A stretch of 64,000 nucleotides of DNA from Loxodes magnus (GCA_946699065.1 CAMPDV010000014.1:1240001-1304000); one strand, 5' to 3'; shown: positions 14,152 through 27,300, numbered from the stretch's first letter. Numbers and translations are program-made. The notes: generated from the letters alone by a model not told the origin.

Positions 14152-15617
14152 TATTTCATACTCTTTAAGATTCTTAAGATATGCTATTTTAGTTATTACC
14201 TTCGTTCCTCAGATTTAATTAACTGAACCTTTAACTGCCTTTTTATAAAGCTAGATTATTTTAAATTATGAGCTATATTTTTAGTTATTACTCAGCTTCT
14301 TTGATTAAGTTTATTAAAGCATACATATCATGAAAATTATGGTTCACTCTAAATGCATCTAAATTTCAATAAACTTTTTCAAAATTAAATAAGAATAAAA
14401 TTACTTTAAGATAGTAAGCAAACATACCTAGATTTATAGATTTAATAAAGATTTGATGCTATAATTAAATATAATAGGACTATTTTCAACTTAGCTTATA
14501 TTAAATAGATAAATGATATATTCAGTATCTTAAAATCTAGTATAATAAATCATTTTAACTATCATAAGGTCTTAGTGAATGCTAATGATTATTAATTGTA
14601 GCCATATTAAATTACTCTTATTTTTGGTTCCTTTATTAAAGGTTTTTCTTATTAATTTTCTTGGATATATATTATATCCTGCTTTATATTTTTAACATTT
14701 TTCCATTTCTTTGTTTTTTAAAAATCTTCAGTATCACCTCCTCAAATAATCTTCTATAATTTTATCTGAAAAAAGATGATATCACAATAATCTCCAGCCT
14801 TGAAAGAACTTTCCATTCTTTTTCTAGAAATTTAGCAGTATTAGAGAGAAGCAGTATACAAGCTTCTAGTTATTTACTTAATTTATTAGTACGATCTTGC
14901 ATATACAAGCACTGAGATTTAGTGAGTTTATTCCTATATCTAAAAAAAATTAAAATGCTGTTCTGTTGAATTAAAGAATCTTATTATAAGTTTTTCCAAT
15001 TATTCTTCTTCTCTTAATTTACTTTAATTGCAACTAATTGAAGATAGCAACTAGTTATATATTTTTATGTATTTTAAATATGAATATCCTTAATTGTATT
15101 TTATAGGAAGTATTAAGCTAAGTATCTCTGTTTTAATGCTTATATTATAGTTATATATCCTTAGATTGATCTTGTACTTAGGATTTAAAGAAAAATTAAA
15201 AATGCTAGCTAATGATTTGATTATCTTTCGTTTGATTGAATTTAATATGTAGTAAGTAATACATTATTGTCCTTTTATAGCATATCTCTAAATTAAATTT
15301 TATAATAAAGAAATTATCCTCAACATGCAGCAGAATTATTATCCTTGTAGAAGTGTAGAAAACATAATAAAATACAAAGAAGCTCTAATATTAGCGATAT
15401 ATGATATACTTTATTTAAACTTTATACATCTATTGATTATTTCACTTAGGATATTAAAAGATAAAGTGCTAATAATTCTTATAATTTAGTTATTAGATTA
15501 AAGAAGACACTATCTCAGTTACTTATAAATAGAACTAAAGAAAGTTTATTAATAAATATATTTTAAACTTAAAGAAGAAATAACTAATATATTATGTAAA
15601 GTTTATCCAACTATATC
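14152..15617. other. AT-rich stretch, boundary of duplication copy B
   Basis: No gene is resolved. From about 15135 the sequence matches the start of the window (copy A), marking the left boundary of copy B. It includes the stretch downstream of the paralog B stop codon. Confidence 0.4.
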
Positions 15618-17879
15618 TCAGCTCACTTCTAATACTTTCTTTATTTGACTAACATTGTTTATTACTCTTTTTGAAGCGATATTGAAAGCCAATCCTATAT
15701 TCATAATTTTATCCTGGATTTCGTTAGTTCACTATTGATTACTGTCAAAAAACTACTAAAAGCTTTGATTGCTGCATAACTTGTGAGAAATACCATCTTA
15801 ATTTTTACTGTTGAAGGTTATATAATTCCCAGTGTTAATATCTTTTTGAATTAATTGCGTATCTTCTTATTTTCTACCTACTAGTAAGAAAGTTTTAACG
15901 ATGAGCAGCTGCATCAAACTCGCTATTATTATAAGATTCTATTTTTATCTTAATCCTAGTTAAGTCTTAGAAAGATTGAGTTATTCTGGCTTCAAAAGCA
16001 TCTTAGCTATTAAAATTTTTGTTAAAAGGAAAAAGCAAATTAGCATTGATTTTATTTCAAGCTAGTATCCATTATAAAAATCTTACACTCTATTTCTTTC
16101 GAAGGAAGTAAGAAGTTGAACGTGAAATCTGATTTCAGGATTTGTAAGGACGAAGTTAAAATAAAAAGCTAAAGCATCTGGTATTTATTCAGAATTCTTC
16201 ATTAGAATGGCACAAAGCTCTTTGAAAATTTTTTTCAAGTAAGTTCCTTAATTATTAGGTTCAGTGCTTTGTACAGATTGAGATAAGTTATTAGATTATG
16301 ATATTAATGGTGTACTTTAATTATTATTTTAGGTATTAATTATTTTTCTTAAATCTATTTTAGGACTACTTATCACTTTTTATAGCGTTTTCTTACAAAT
16401 CTTTAAGATTCATTTGAAAGCTACTATTTTGTTCTCTTTCCTTGCTTATTCAAAGTCTATAGTTTCTTATGAATACAATTTTAGTAGTTCTATTCTCTAA
16501 TTTTCCACATCTTTAGGAATTACTTAAATGGAAGTATCTGGCTCTTCAGTTTCTTTATAGTTCTCTTACTAAGTTTAATTCTCTACTTATCCATTAGCTT
16601 CATTTGGTAGATTTTATTCTTGTTCATTCTTACTTTAAACCTAAGATATCTCATCTTTTTTTTGTTATTTTTCTTCCAGTTATATTTGGATTTCTTGCTA
16701 TTTGTTTAAGTCTATTTGATTATATTAATCAATAACAAAATTCTTTATTATCTTGAAATTTTCTCTATTAAAATTTTGCGTGTTAAAAGTCTTTTTGACT
16801 GCTGTTAGCTTTTAATCCTAAACATCGTTTTAAATATATAAACTTTTTCTTGTTATTTCTAGAGTTTTTTGATCTTAAACTTTATTAAAGTTTATAGTTT
16901 TAAATTTTTAAATAGGTTTTTTAGATTAACTGCTCAAGGAATTATTCCTTTTTAGGACTTTTTCCTCATTTTCCTCATTTTCCTCATTTTCCTCATTTTC
17001 CTCATTTTCCTCATTTTCTTAGTTTTCTAAGTTTTATTATATACCTTAATTTATGTTCTGATCTTAAATAGAAGTTTCTGTTTCTTTATTAAGTGGAGCT
17101 ACTTGAGATCTGCTCAATTTTTGAATTTATGCCTACTTAAAAAATTGGCTTTTTTTGAATTCTACAGTTATTTTCTACAAAGGCTCTTATCTTTTATTTG
17201 ATAATTTAGGTGATTCTTAAAAGGAACTCTCGAGCTAGCAGTCAGAAGAAATAATTTATTTCTATTGCTAATCTTGAAGTCAGTTTGGAGTTGTTGAGTA
17301 TTTGTTTTTCATTTTCTACTCTCTATTTATTATTTTTGTGATCTTCTTGTTGCTATTCTCCAAAGCAGGTTTTATCTAGAATAACTATTGTGATTGATTC
17401 AATTACTTCTTTTCACCGATTTAAAGGGAAGGAATATAAGAATTATTTAAAAGGGAGATATCATCCCTTAAATCCCATAAACTAGAATTTAATTTATCGT
17501 TCTAGTATTTTTTCATCCCTTTTTTAACTTTTGAAATAGCTGGTAAGGGATTTGTTTCTAGTCTTTAATAACTATCATTAAGAGATAAAAACTAGTAATC
17601 AATAGAGTCATGTAAAGTCTATTTCTTGAGCGGAGATTATTTTCCTCTCTTAGGGTTTTTATTTTATTTCTTTAATATCTAAATATTCTAGCTAGTTCTG
17701 TTTTCATATTGAAAGCTCCTGCCTTATAATTTTCAATTTATCTCCCCTTCGATATTTTTTTCCTACGATTTATCTAGTTTTAATTCTGGCTTATTTGTTT
17801 ACTTGCTAGCAATCTACTTTCTTATTAGTTTTATTGGTTTAGATAAATTTTCACTCTCTTAGGTCTCTCTAGCTTTCAT
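15618..17879 (-). CDS. Unknown 753-residue protein, paralog B
   Basis: The reading frame is intact from ATG at 17879 to TGA at 15620-15618 (754 codons with stop), using TAA/TAG as Gln and internal TGA as Trp. Start, an internal anchor near 16412 and stop are all in one frame, so no intron is needed. The N-terminal half is low-complexity (Q, N, S, K, E). Near residues 289-306 there is a pure Asn-Glu-Glu repeat missing from paralog A. The C-terminal third is ordered, with hydrophobic helices and the conserved EQIPDALAFYFNF block. No catalytic motif, signal peptide or known domain is evident; a scaffold or coiled-coil role is only a guess. Codons differ from paralog A mostly at wobble positions, including TAA/TAG exchanges for Gln, which is strong evidence that both were translated with the reassigned code. 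Confidence 0.7.
16961..17014 (-). repeat. 9-bp minisatellite coding an Asn-Glu-Glu tract
   Basis: Six perfect head-to-tail copies of the nonamer TTTCCTCAT (plus strand). They lie inside the paralog B gene and encode a repeating Asn-Glu-Glu triplet on the minus strand. The corresponding place in paralog A has no such array, so the expansion post-dates the duplication. The unit length is a multiple of three, so copy-number change keeps the frame. Confidence 0.9.
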
Positions 17880-20800
17880 TTTTATAATTGAACTCTAGAC
17901 AAGTTTCTTAAATATGGATTTTATTCAATTAATTGTATTTAAAAGGTTTAGAGATTAATAGTCTTTTAGTCATAGTCAAATAATTAAATAAAGTACTAAA
18001 ATTTAAATCGCTCAGCTTTATTCGCTAGCTTATGAAAAGCCTAATGAGTTTTTAAAATTAGGTTTAGCATTTTTTAGTGACTAAGGTAGTGAAAAGAAAA
18101 ATTTTATAAGGTTAGTAGTAAAATGAGGCTATTTATAGAAATTACTAATGCTTAATGTCTTAGAGATTTAAGCATTTAAGTCTCTTCTAGAAGAGAGTAC
18201 AACAATAAGCTTTAGTTGGGGTAGTTCTAAGAAACTAGTCTGGCTTGTAAAATTATTCTAGCAGAACTTAAAGGTAAATCACGCTTATATAAAGAAGCCC
18301 ATCAATTTGATATAAATTAATAACAAAGTTATAAACAAATTTATCGCTATTCCTTAATCTTAAATCTATCACTGAATATAAAAAATATTAGAAGGACTAA
18401 GCTAAGCATAAATTTAGGAAACATTGAAAACATAAAAAAATTAGAAAGCTTTAAAAGAGATAATAATATGAGCGCAAAAAGAAACTATGATATATGAAAT
18501 CAGTAGTATATGAGAGGCATAAACTGAAATAATCTAATGTTAAACTAAATACATTTTAGAAGATAAAAACTATTTTCTTTTATAACGCTTTATTATTTTA
18601 AAACATTAGATTGTATAACTGAAAATTGTTAATTGGAATTATAATCTTGTTAGTGGTTATAATTAAGATGGTTCTTTCAATAAGCTCAAGATAGTCTATT
18701 AGCTTCTTGAGATTTTAATAGAAAATATTTAAATTTTAAATACAAAATACTTTAGCAAGCTAAGTAGATCCTTTTCCTTTCTTTTACCTTTTAGCCAATG
18801 TTTATAAGATATTAAAATTTAAATTCAGAGGAAATTAATTTAACATACATCTGCAATTCAGAACAATTAAATATTGTTATAGTAATTTTGAATATAAGAA
18901 CATTTGAAATTTATGCTAAAGCTAATATTAAAGAGTGGAAAAGTTTATTAGGTTTAGTCTTTCTTATACTTAAAAATCACTAATAAAGAATTTATTTAGG
19001 AACTAAGATTTTCGTTTAAAAAATCCAAATCTAGAATAGAAATCCGACTGTTGCAGCCTTCAAGCTCTTTCATTTATAATTTTTATACTTTTTATTGTTT
19101 GGATAAAGCTAATAAAATAGGTAAATTATTAAAGTAATATGATTCTTAGTTCTTTTAGTTCGTCTCTCTTTCTACCTTTGAATCTTATCTTTTATAAAAA
19201 GAGATTCTAAACTAACAAAAAATAAGCAGGAGTACTGTTCTATGCTTAATACTTCAAGAGTATTTAGGAATTTATGTTCATACTGTATGAATAATTCTGC
19301 TCCTATTTATTTTTTTGTTAAACCAAATTAAGTTTTTAGCCTATTGAATATTTAGTATCTAAAAGGAAAAAATTATAGACGTAGAATATTTATGGACTTA
19401 TGCTTATTTTTTAAGTTTTAAAGAAAAGATAATTAATTTAGTAATTAGGTAAGATAAAAGCTTATTAGTTTATAATCCTTTACTACTGTTAAGAAGGATC
19501 TTACTAAGAAGTGTTGTAATTAAAGATTTTGGACTTTCGTATCTTTGTAATATCAAACTTTTAAAAAGGATTAGGTTAATATTTTAGATTGATATAGCAA
19601 TATAAAGGTTTATGCTATATAATTTCATTAGAATTTAAATAAAAAGCTAGGGATTATAAACATATAATCTAGATAAAATATCGTTAGAAATTTTCGTTCA
19701 AGTAAAGTTTATAATAATATAGAGTTTCTAGCTCTTTCTAATTAAATACAAAATGATTGAATGTCCATAGTTAAATATTAAGCTATTAGATGTAATTTTA
19801 TCCTATGAAATAATTTATTTACTAAAGACAAGCTTTTCTACTTAGTTATTAAGTATAAATATTAAATCAAGAGTCTGCTTTCTTCACATAAAAAGATTTA
19901 ATTAAACATTAGATTTATTATTGGATGATTTTAAAGCTTCTTAGCTTAAATAAATGCATAGAAGGTAAATTATTTTATACATATAGCTTAATAAGAAATT
20001 TTACTAGCATCTCTTGGTTAAATTTAATAAAAAGGAAATAAAAATAAAAAAAGGTTTATATTTTAAATCTAATCCTTATTTCATCATTTTTAGTCCACTT
20101 ATTTTCGATAGTTTTGAAAGCATTAATAATACAGAAAGTTTAGGAACTTATGAAAGTAAAGAACTGAATATTTAAGATATAATATGTAATCTATTTCTAT
20201 TATAGCTCAAATAAGTTATTTATTTTTCCTTTTTTAATCTGATTCTAGTAAAAAGAAAGGTTTGTTTTTCTATTTTCTAGCATTAGTTAAATTCTTAAAT
20301 AATCCCTTACTTTAGTTAATTTAAGTCTATATTTATTACATCCTCTCTTATTTCTATTCATAATAGCTTACTATTTCTATTTGTTTCTTACTAGATAGAA
20401 TCTCCCTGCTTTTAACTCTAATTTTCCATTTTATTTATTTTATTCTTGCTATTTAGAAAGGAAAATAATTAAATTTTAGAGTGTAAAGATAAGGATTAGA
20501 TAAAGTGAGAAGATGAGGCTAATATAAATTCTTAGAGCATAATAAAAGCTATAATACCTGTATTTCATATCTCATATATTAAGCTTTATCAATTCCTACA
20601 ATCATATTATAGCATTATCCCACTTTTGCTATTATGTTTTCATGCCAATTTTAATAATCAACATTGGAGTTTTTCTAATTAGAAAATTGTAATAGCCACT
20701 ATATCTACTTGTTAAAGATTGCTATTTAAGATAAAAGAAAGAAATTGTGAGAAAATCTAGTATACTTACTTAGAACGAAAATTCAGATGAGATACACTTA

Positions 20801-21119
20801 ATTTGAAACTCTGAAATAGAATATTTTATAACTAGATAAATGAAATTAAAGTAAAATCTAGATAAAAATAAACTGTCATGTCTATAAGTTAACTTCTTTT
20901 AAAACTCTTGTCCTTGAGCCTAGAAGAAGTTTTTAAGTATTTGATATTCTTTTATTTAAAATTTAACTTTAACCTTATTAGAAGTTTTATACTAGTTGCA
21001 TTTAAATTAACTAGATATAATAATAAACTTTCTTTTATCGAAATAATAAATAAAATATCTGAGATGTGTCATTTGAAAATCATACAGTCATATCTTGAAA
21101 TATTTTGTATATTTGGAAA
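17880..21119. other. AT-rich stretch within duplication copy B
   Basis: Counterpart of 2664-6640. No protein is recognised. It contains the inverted repeat at 19214-19319. An open standard-code frame at 20908-21123 has no family resemblance and is not annotated. Confidence 0.35.
19214..19319. repeat. Inverted repeat forming a ~105-nt hairpin
   Basis: The left arm 19214-19232 (AACAAAAAATAAGCAGGAG) is nearly the reverse complement of the right arm 19299-19319. The interior holds two further small palindromes, AATACT/AGTATT and TTCATAC/GTATGAA. This could be a short foldback element or an RNA hairpin. No flanking target-site duplication is obvious. Confidence 0.5.
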
Positions 21120-21570
21120 ATAAAGAAACTAACTAGAGTCATCGATATTATTGAAACTGCTAGAAAATCACCCTCAAATGACTAAAGACTCCAAAGTTTG
21201 CTTTTACTTTTTGATTTCTTTTTTAAGATTCCTTTCTAAGTATGTTGATTCTAAATAGGATTGAAAGAGGTATTGCATATTCTGTGGTTACTACTGCATT
21301 AATCGTTTTCTTCATTTTCTGTAGCTTCTTTAATGATTTCTAATGATTTTTTACTTTTTTAGTCCAATCTGAATTTCAAGAGTGTATAACCCTAAATCTC
21401 GCTCCCTTTAGTCTATTTACTTTATATCAGGTCTTTACTCTATCTACCTTCCTTAGCTTCGTATTTACCTTTCTTTTTAATACATATCATAGGCTTAAAA
21501 GTTAAGGATTTTTTAGAAAATACAGAGAAGGTTAAGATTTAAGGATCTCTCTACAAATCTATCATTTTTA
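21120..21570 (-). CDS. Conserved coding tract, copy B, ends unresolved
   Basis: Partner of the tract at 6640-7123 on the same strand. In the frame favoured by third-position differences it contains a run like KSLEIIKEATENEENDQCSS, matching ALETIKEVSESEESEYCSN in copy A. There is no known domain. The copies diverge completely toward the 3' end of the tract, so one or both may be pseudogenes. Confidence 0.35.
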
Positions 21571-22684
21571 TAATCACAGACAGTTCTATTTAATTTAAGT
21601 TAGATATGAAGGAATTAAACTCTAATAGTTTAATGAGCTTTTTAAATATGGCTTCAGAATATAATAAGAAGGTTAAAAATATAATAGTAGCCTATGGCTT
21701 ATATATCTAATGAGAAGCATTACTATTTAAGTTCCCACTATCATTACAATTATTGACTGAGTTAAATTTATACTAAAAGGCTATAAAGAAGCAAATTAAA
21801 ATAATAAGAATAGTTAGACGATCTAGTTCTATTGTTTACCATTAATTACCATTAAAATAAGTTCTAGGGTATTACCAAGGATATAAACTAATGAAAATGA
21901 TTACTAAAATATGACTGTAGCACTTTATTAATGTAAAGGTAATAATATAAGCATATCAGAAAGAAATATAGTATTACAACTATGAATCTAAAACTTAGAT
22001 ACATGCTCTATTCTCTAAACAAGGTTTATAAATTAAAGCATTTTTCATAAATAAATTAAAGTAGCTGGTAATTAATCCTCTAATACCCATAATGCATATA
22101 ATATATCCAGTTATTATACTCTCTATTTATAAAAAGAATTCAATTAGATAAATAAAATTGAAAGGATTTTGCCTGTGTTGGTAATAGTTAGAGTTTAAAC
22201 TATTTATAGATTTCTATTATTAATTAACTAATAATAAAGTAATATGTTGGGTATTTGGTTAGATAGCATCAAATTCACTCTGGATTTAAAGGAAAAATTT
22301 AATTTTAAAAGCTAGTAATTTAGAAGTCAGAGAGGTGATTTATAGAACTATATGATTGATATGACTAAATAAGGAATTAATGGGATAGTAAAAGAAACTA
22401 AGCCAAATGTTAATAAAAGTAGAGTTAAGAGATATAAATTGTATGGAAGTAAGGTATCAATGAAAAGCTACATTAATAGGGATAAAATGTATCAAAATTA
22501 AATAAAAATCAGTTCTGAAATCATAATCGAATTTGAAACCGTTTTGCATTTTAATGACATTTGAAAATTTATATCTCTTAAGATATGCTGAGTTTGTTAA
22601 TAATTAATTAACTATAAAACTAAAAATGAGAAACTTAAAAGAAATATAAAAGTAAATAGTTTAAGGTAAAATAAAGTGAAAACT
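21571..22684. other. AT-rich stretch, no gene resolved
   Basis: Part of duplication copy B upstream of the gag-like element. I see no domain, RNA gene or distinct repeat. Confidence 0.35.
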
Positions 22685-23661
22685 TTATTAGATAAACTAA
22701 AAAAAAAGGAAGGATTCAAAAGAGGTTTCTACACCACCTCCAAAAAGTTGGAGAGGAAACCTGAATCCAATCTTGGCCAGTCGTCTTTTTCTTAACCTTA
22801 ACCTTCTTTTTAATCTTAACAACCTGAAATTCAAACAGGATATGAAGAGCAAAAGAAATCCTAGAAAGCAACTCACGTAATAAGTCCTACATCGGAGAAA
22901 AAGCCAAGAAAGCAGATGAAGTCTGCTCTTCATCAGGAGGTGTCAGAATTTAATCCTTCTGGCCAGATGAGCATGGAGTAGCTCATCAAAGGGGTACTGA
23001 ACCTCCAGGAAGAGGTTAGGAATCTGAGGAAGGATAATGAGAAGCTTATGGAACAACTCAGCCTAGCGGAAGGAATAGAATCCAGACTTATGTCCTAAGA
23101 AAGGGAACTAAGCGCTTTCTGAAAATGTCCTAAGACCAGATAAACTAATCCCAAAATAAGCTTAAGAAACAATCTGATCTGAGTTACAGACTGGAATAAT
23201 TAGAAAAGAAGCTAGATGAACAAAGGGAAGATCCAATGATGATTGAAGAGACCAACATGAAGACTAGGGTTAAACTAAAAAAAGTAGTGAAGGATTGTTA
23301 CTACTGCAATTCGCAAAACACTTGTGAAGACGCTGCATGAAATTCCAGAATTTCAAGACGTAGTATTTGAATAAATAAAGAAGAATACAAGCTCAGCAGA
23401 GGAAGAAAAAACAAATGAAATAGAGACAAATCAGAGAGAGATTATACCTAAATGAATTAGGTTTCATCTACAAGAGAAAATCTGATTAGAAATGAAGATA
23501 AAATTGGAAATGACATGAGCAGTGGGAGGAGAGAGGAAGAGAGACCTTTAAAACTTTATTTTTAACACCGAAGCAATCTGGTGTCCAGCATGAAGAGGTG
23601 AAGATCCTCAATAATTGCTAAACTTAATTTATCCTATTATTATTATTAGATAAACTAAAAA
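22685..23661 (+). mobile_element. Gag-like zinc-knuckle retroelement, copy 1
   Basis: A ~0.95 kb insertion that is less AT-rich than its surroundings. It is flanked by a direct repeat of TTATTAGATAAACTAAAAA (left 22685-22703, right 23643-23661), read as a target-site duplication. The insertion lies inside duplication copy B and is absent from copy A. It encodes one gag-like protein and no reverse transcriptase. It is homologous along its whole length, including its 3' end, to the element at 53323-54252, so this size appears to be a complete unit, not a truncation. An A-run precedes the coding start. The type is probably a non-autonomous retroposon. Confidence 0.7.
22709..23560 (+). pseudogene. 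Gag-like coiled-coil/zinc-knuckle protein, frameshifted
   Basis: The first half reads in one frame from EGFKRGFYTTSKKLE through a basic, Gln/Pro/Ser-rich linker into a coiled coil (NLQEEVRNLRKDNEKLMEQL). Near 23100-23125 the coiled coil continues in another frame (KKQSDLSYRLEQLEKKLDEQ). No GT-AG pair gives an intron of suitable length there, so a frameshift mutation is likely. It leads to a Cys-rich stretch, CYYCNSQNTCEDAA, at the place of the CX2CX4HX4C knuckle of copy 2 but without the expected histidine. Such proteins bind nucleic acid in retroelement particles. This copy is probably inactive. Confidence 0.65.
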
Positions 23662-24231
23662 GGAAGGAATTAAATTATAAAGCCAGAATTTAATTTTTAA
23701 AGAATTAAGTTTATTTTTATAGTTCTACTCAATAATAAAATGAAACAGTCAATTCATCCAGGTCTAAAGCTTTTGTTAATAAAAATAGGTTAAGAAAGAA
23801 AATTTAAATCCTTTCTTAAAAGAAATGTTAATTTCTTTAAATAAGTTAATCCAAATAAATCACTCTAACATTTTCAATAAGAGTAAATATGAATTTTCTT
23901 AAATTATATTAAAATAATTACAAAAACTGAATTTTCAGTTTTGATGTTCTTTAAAATCTTAAATCATATAGAAAAAATATTGTCATCAAAATATTTTTTA
24001 TTATAATATAATAATCAACTTGAACTTTAAAAATCTGGTTTAGTGAATATTTTTATAAATTGATGATATGCTTAATTTCTGCCTTTATAACTAGGACATA
24101 GTCCTTATTATTTAAATTAAATAATTATATTACTTTAGCTATTAAAAATTAAGTATGCTTTATGATTATTAGATGTGTATTATGCAAAATATTATAAGTA
24201 CTTTGAAAATTTTATTTTTAGTTTATATTTC
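23662..24231. other. Right end of duplication copy B
   Basis: AT-rich sequence collinear with about 8200-8690. No gene is seen. It ends at the LINE target site. Confidence 0.45.
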
Positions 24232-24243
24232 TTCATTTATTTA
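24232..24243. repeat. LINE target-site duplication, left copy
   Basis: TTCATTTATTTA, identical to 30873-30884 on the other side of the LINE. Confidence 0.75.
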
Positions 24244-24271
24244 AATTTAAATTTAACAAAAAAATTTGTGG

Positions 24272-24311
24272 TACCTTCAATTTTCAGAATATGTTCTTCC
24301 AATTGAAGGTA
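24272..24311 (-). promoter_or_regulatory. LINE 3'UTR stem-loop
   Basis: TACCTTCAATT (24272-24282) pairs perfectly with AATTGAAGGTA (24301-24311) around an 18-nt loop. The same position in the related 3' ends at 63416-63457 and 62780-62815 also folds, with changed bases on both sides of the stem. In several LINE families a 3' stem-loop is bound by the RT to start reverse transcription; that role here is inferred. Confidence 0.75.
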
Positions 24312-24339
24312 TTATATTGTTTTTAAATGTTATTGTATA

Positions 24340-27300
24340 TCAAGTTTATTGCTCTTCAGAACTAATTTTCTAGTTTAGGTTTTTTTTTTCTTCTAAGTAT
24401 TTCCTTTCTTGTTCATTTTCAAGCTAACTTTCATTTTTTTCTATTTTCTGTTCTCAATCTTCTTCTTCTTCATCTTCGCTATCGTTTTCCTCTTCGTTCC
24501 AATCTTCTTCTTCCTCATCATTTTACATCTAATTTTGTTGGACATCTTATTCTTTGTTTTCTTGTTTTTATTATTCTTCATTCTCTTCATTAAAATTTTC
24601 TATTCTTAGATTTGCTTCTTTTTATTATTTCTCGTATTGCTCTTCTTCTTTCTCTTGTTATAGAATTTCTCGCCTCCTTTTAATAAACATTTGAATGAAT
24701 ATTTTTATTTATTCATCCACCATTTCTATTTTTTTCTTAGGAAAAGAGTTTATATATAGTTAATCGTAACTTATTAGTTTCAAAATATCACATTAACCAA
24801 TTTTGGAGACCAATCATTCTCTTATATCAATGTAATATATACATTCCATTACATGTTGGAGAGTGTCATATTCTCCGCATATACAAAAAGGGTTTTCAAT
24901 AATATAATTTCGATCTTTCAGAGTCTTTCGAAATGCGTAAGACTGGCTTCTAATCTTATAGATACAAATTATTTCTTTCAAATATTTTTTGTTTAATTTC
25001 GTGTATGTTATTTTGGGGAATTATCTTAGGTTTTAAAATTGTTCTGTATATATTTATGCAGTAGGCATTCTGCTGAATCTTGAAAGAGCTAATTCAAAAT
25101 ATGTCTTTTATATTTATGTCTACACATATTTACTGAATTAAATTAAGTTGTTATTGTGCTCTTTATTATCAATTTCTATTTTATAAAATGAGGCCAGTTT
25201 CTAAACTTCATCATAATATTGATATCCCTCTTTATAATTATTCTCAAACAATATTCCAATAGATGATTAAGGTTGATTTTAGCTTTCATTTCTAATCTTA
25301 AAGAAAAACCTGAAATACTTAAGAGCCATCATGTGTTTGAATGGCATCCAATTGAGGTCTACAAAGCATGATTCATTAAACGTATTTCCTGTTGATTAGA
25401 AGGCTTTTCTGGCTATTAATCTCATGCTCTTTTCAATTCTGTTCAAGATTCCATTTATTCCATACTGCACAGTCCAAGGTATTAAGTCCCCACCGTATTC
25501 TGCTTTAGGAAGCGTGAACAGTCTACAAAGCATTTTGAAATTTCAAGGTGTTACGTTTCTATATCTTGATAATGCAAATACTGCCTTTTTAATTGCTGAA
25601 AGATAGTTTGCAGCAACATATTTGCAATGGTTAATTAGATTCTTCTTTTGGTGAAGGATCACCCCTAAATATGTGACTTGCTGTTTCTAAATTATTGCTT
25701 GGTCTCCTATTTTTAAGTCTAGTTTTGTTTCTTTGCTTTTCTTTTTTAAAAACTATAACGTTTCGCATTTGGAGACATTTATTTTAAGAAATGTCTAATT
25801 GAAAATGGAGTTTGCTTCATTAATAAGTGACTACATATTTTTTTATGAGTTCGATAATAGTATTAAATCGTCAGCTCAACCTCTACAAGTGAACCTATTC
25901 TTAAAATTAGCACATCTGAATCCTAATATTTCTCCTTTGTTTTCTATATGTCTAATGACAATGTCATAGTATAATAATGCAAGCACAGGTCCATGCGAAC
26001 TTCCTTACATCACTCCATTGCTAAATTTCAATTTCTTAGAATTTGTTCCGTCTATAATAAAGGAAGTAGTTAAGTTATTATAAAATGATTCTAAAGCCAA
26101 GATGAGACCTAGTGGTAATTTGACTCTTCTTAGTTATTTAAAAAGAATTCTTCTTTCAATAGAATCAAACATTTTCTCTACGTCAATTAAAGTTGCAATC
26201 AGTTTAGTTTTTCCTTTCGCTTGTTTTCGATAAAGATCTATGATTTATTGGATCACTCATATTTATTAGGTGGTTTATTTGTTCTTCATAAATCCCATTT
26301 AGCTTGAGTGGATTAACTGTCTTTCATAAATTATTGAGTAGAGTCTCTTCGTAAGGGCCTTATCATATAATTTCAAAATAGTATTGATAAGGGAAATAGG
26401 GCGTCAGTTTTTTCAATCGTCTTTACTTCCTTTTTTGAAAATGGGGATTATGATAGAAGTATTAAGCTCTTCAGGAATCCTTCCAATTCTAAGCATGTTA
26501 TTTATAAAAGAATGAAGCATCAACGCTAGATAATATCCTGCATATTTTAGCAGTTCTCCTTTTATTCCATCTGGCCCTGCTGCTTTACCATTAGGAATTA
26601 GACTTATAAGTTAGATAATCTCTTCTATTGTAAAAGGATCGAAATTTTATAAGTAAGAAAAGGGTTAATTTTGAATTTCTATGTTATTTTCATAAATTGC
26701 ATCTATTTTCTAGTTACTTAGTTCAATCTATTGGTTAGTTAAATTCGAATGCTTGCTAAATACCTAATTTTCCCATGCTTCTACAAATTAGTCCTTCAAT
26801 TCCTTATTAAAGTTCATCAAATTTCTTTGTCTAGGGTTAAGTATTTTCTTTGCTTAAGAAAACATATCTTTTGTGGTTTCATTGAGGAGTAGGAATCTGT
26901 TTTTGGCCTTTTGTTTTTTAAATTTTCATAAATGATGCTAAAAGCTTTTTCATAATGTGTTCGCTCTTTAGTGAAGATCAATGATTTCTTAGTTATTCCT
27001 CCCTATATATGCTAAAGTTTCTTTGTACAATTAATTTGCTCTCTTTGCTTCGATATATTTTTATGTGAGGTCCTTAGGAAGTCTATTATACTTCGGGTCT
27101 GGGATAAATGAGCCTAAAACTTAATCTGCATTGTTCTAAATGCAGTCTCTAATATAAGTGTATTAATCTTCTAAGTTATCTCTATCAATTAGGAAGAATA
27201 CTTCTGCTTAATCTTTGAATGAATTCTAATAGATAAATCTATCAATAGGATCCTACAATCTACTTATTTTGTACTTTCTCACTTTTATTTTTTCAGTTTG

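Larger units (their letters stand above)
15135..24160. repeat. Segmental duplication, copy B
   Basis: Partner of the block at 1-8690, in the same orientation. It contains the better preserved paralog of the ~750-residue gene (15618-17879) and the matching coding tract at 21120-21570. It is interrupted by the gag-like element at 22.7-23.66 kb and ends close to the LINE insertion at 24.24 kb. The sequence to the right of the LINE shows no obvious match to copy A, so the end of the unit could lie near the LINE target. Confidence 0.75.

Noticed and set aside
20908..21123. 71-codon standard-code ORF on the plus strand
   Set aside because: The composition is generic for AT-rich DNA. The gene supported by the duplicate lies on the other strand just downstream.
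22697..22933. 78-codon minus-strand ORF
   Set aside because: It is the antisense shadow of the gag-like protein, whose frame is supported by a homologous element.
24409..24609. Phe/Ile-rich plus-strand ORF resembling a membrane protein
   Set aside because: It is the antisense reading of the acidic Glu/Asp tail of the LINE polyprotein.
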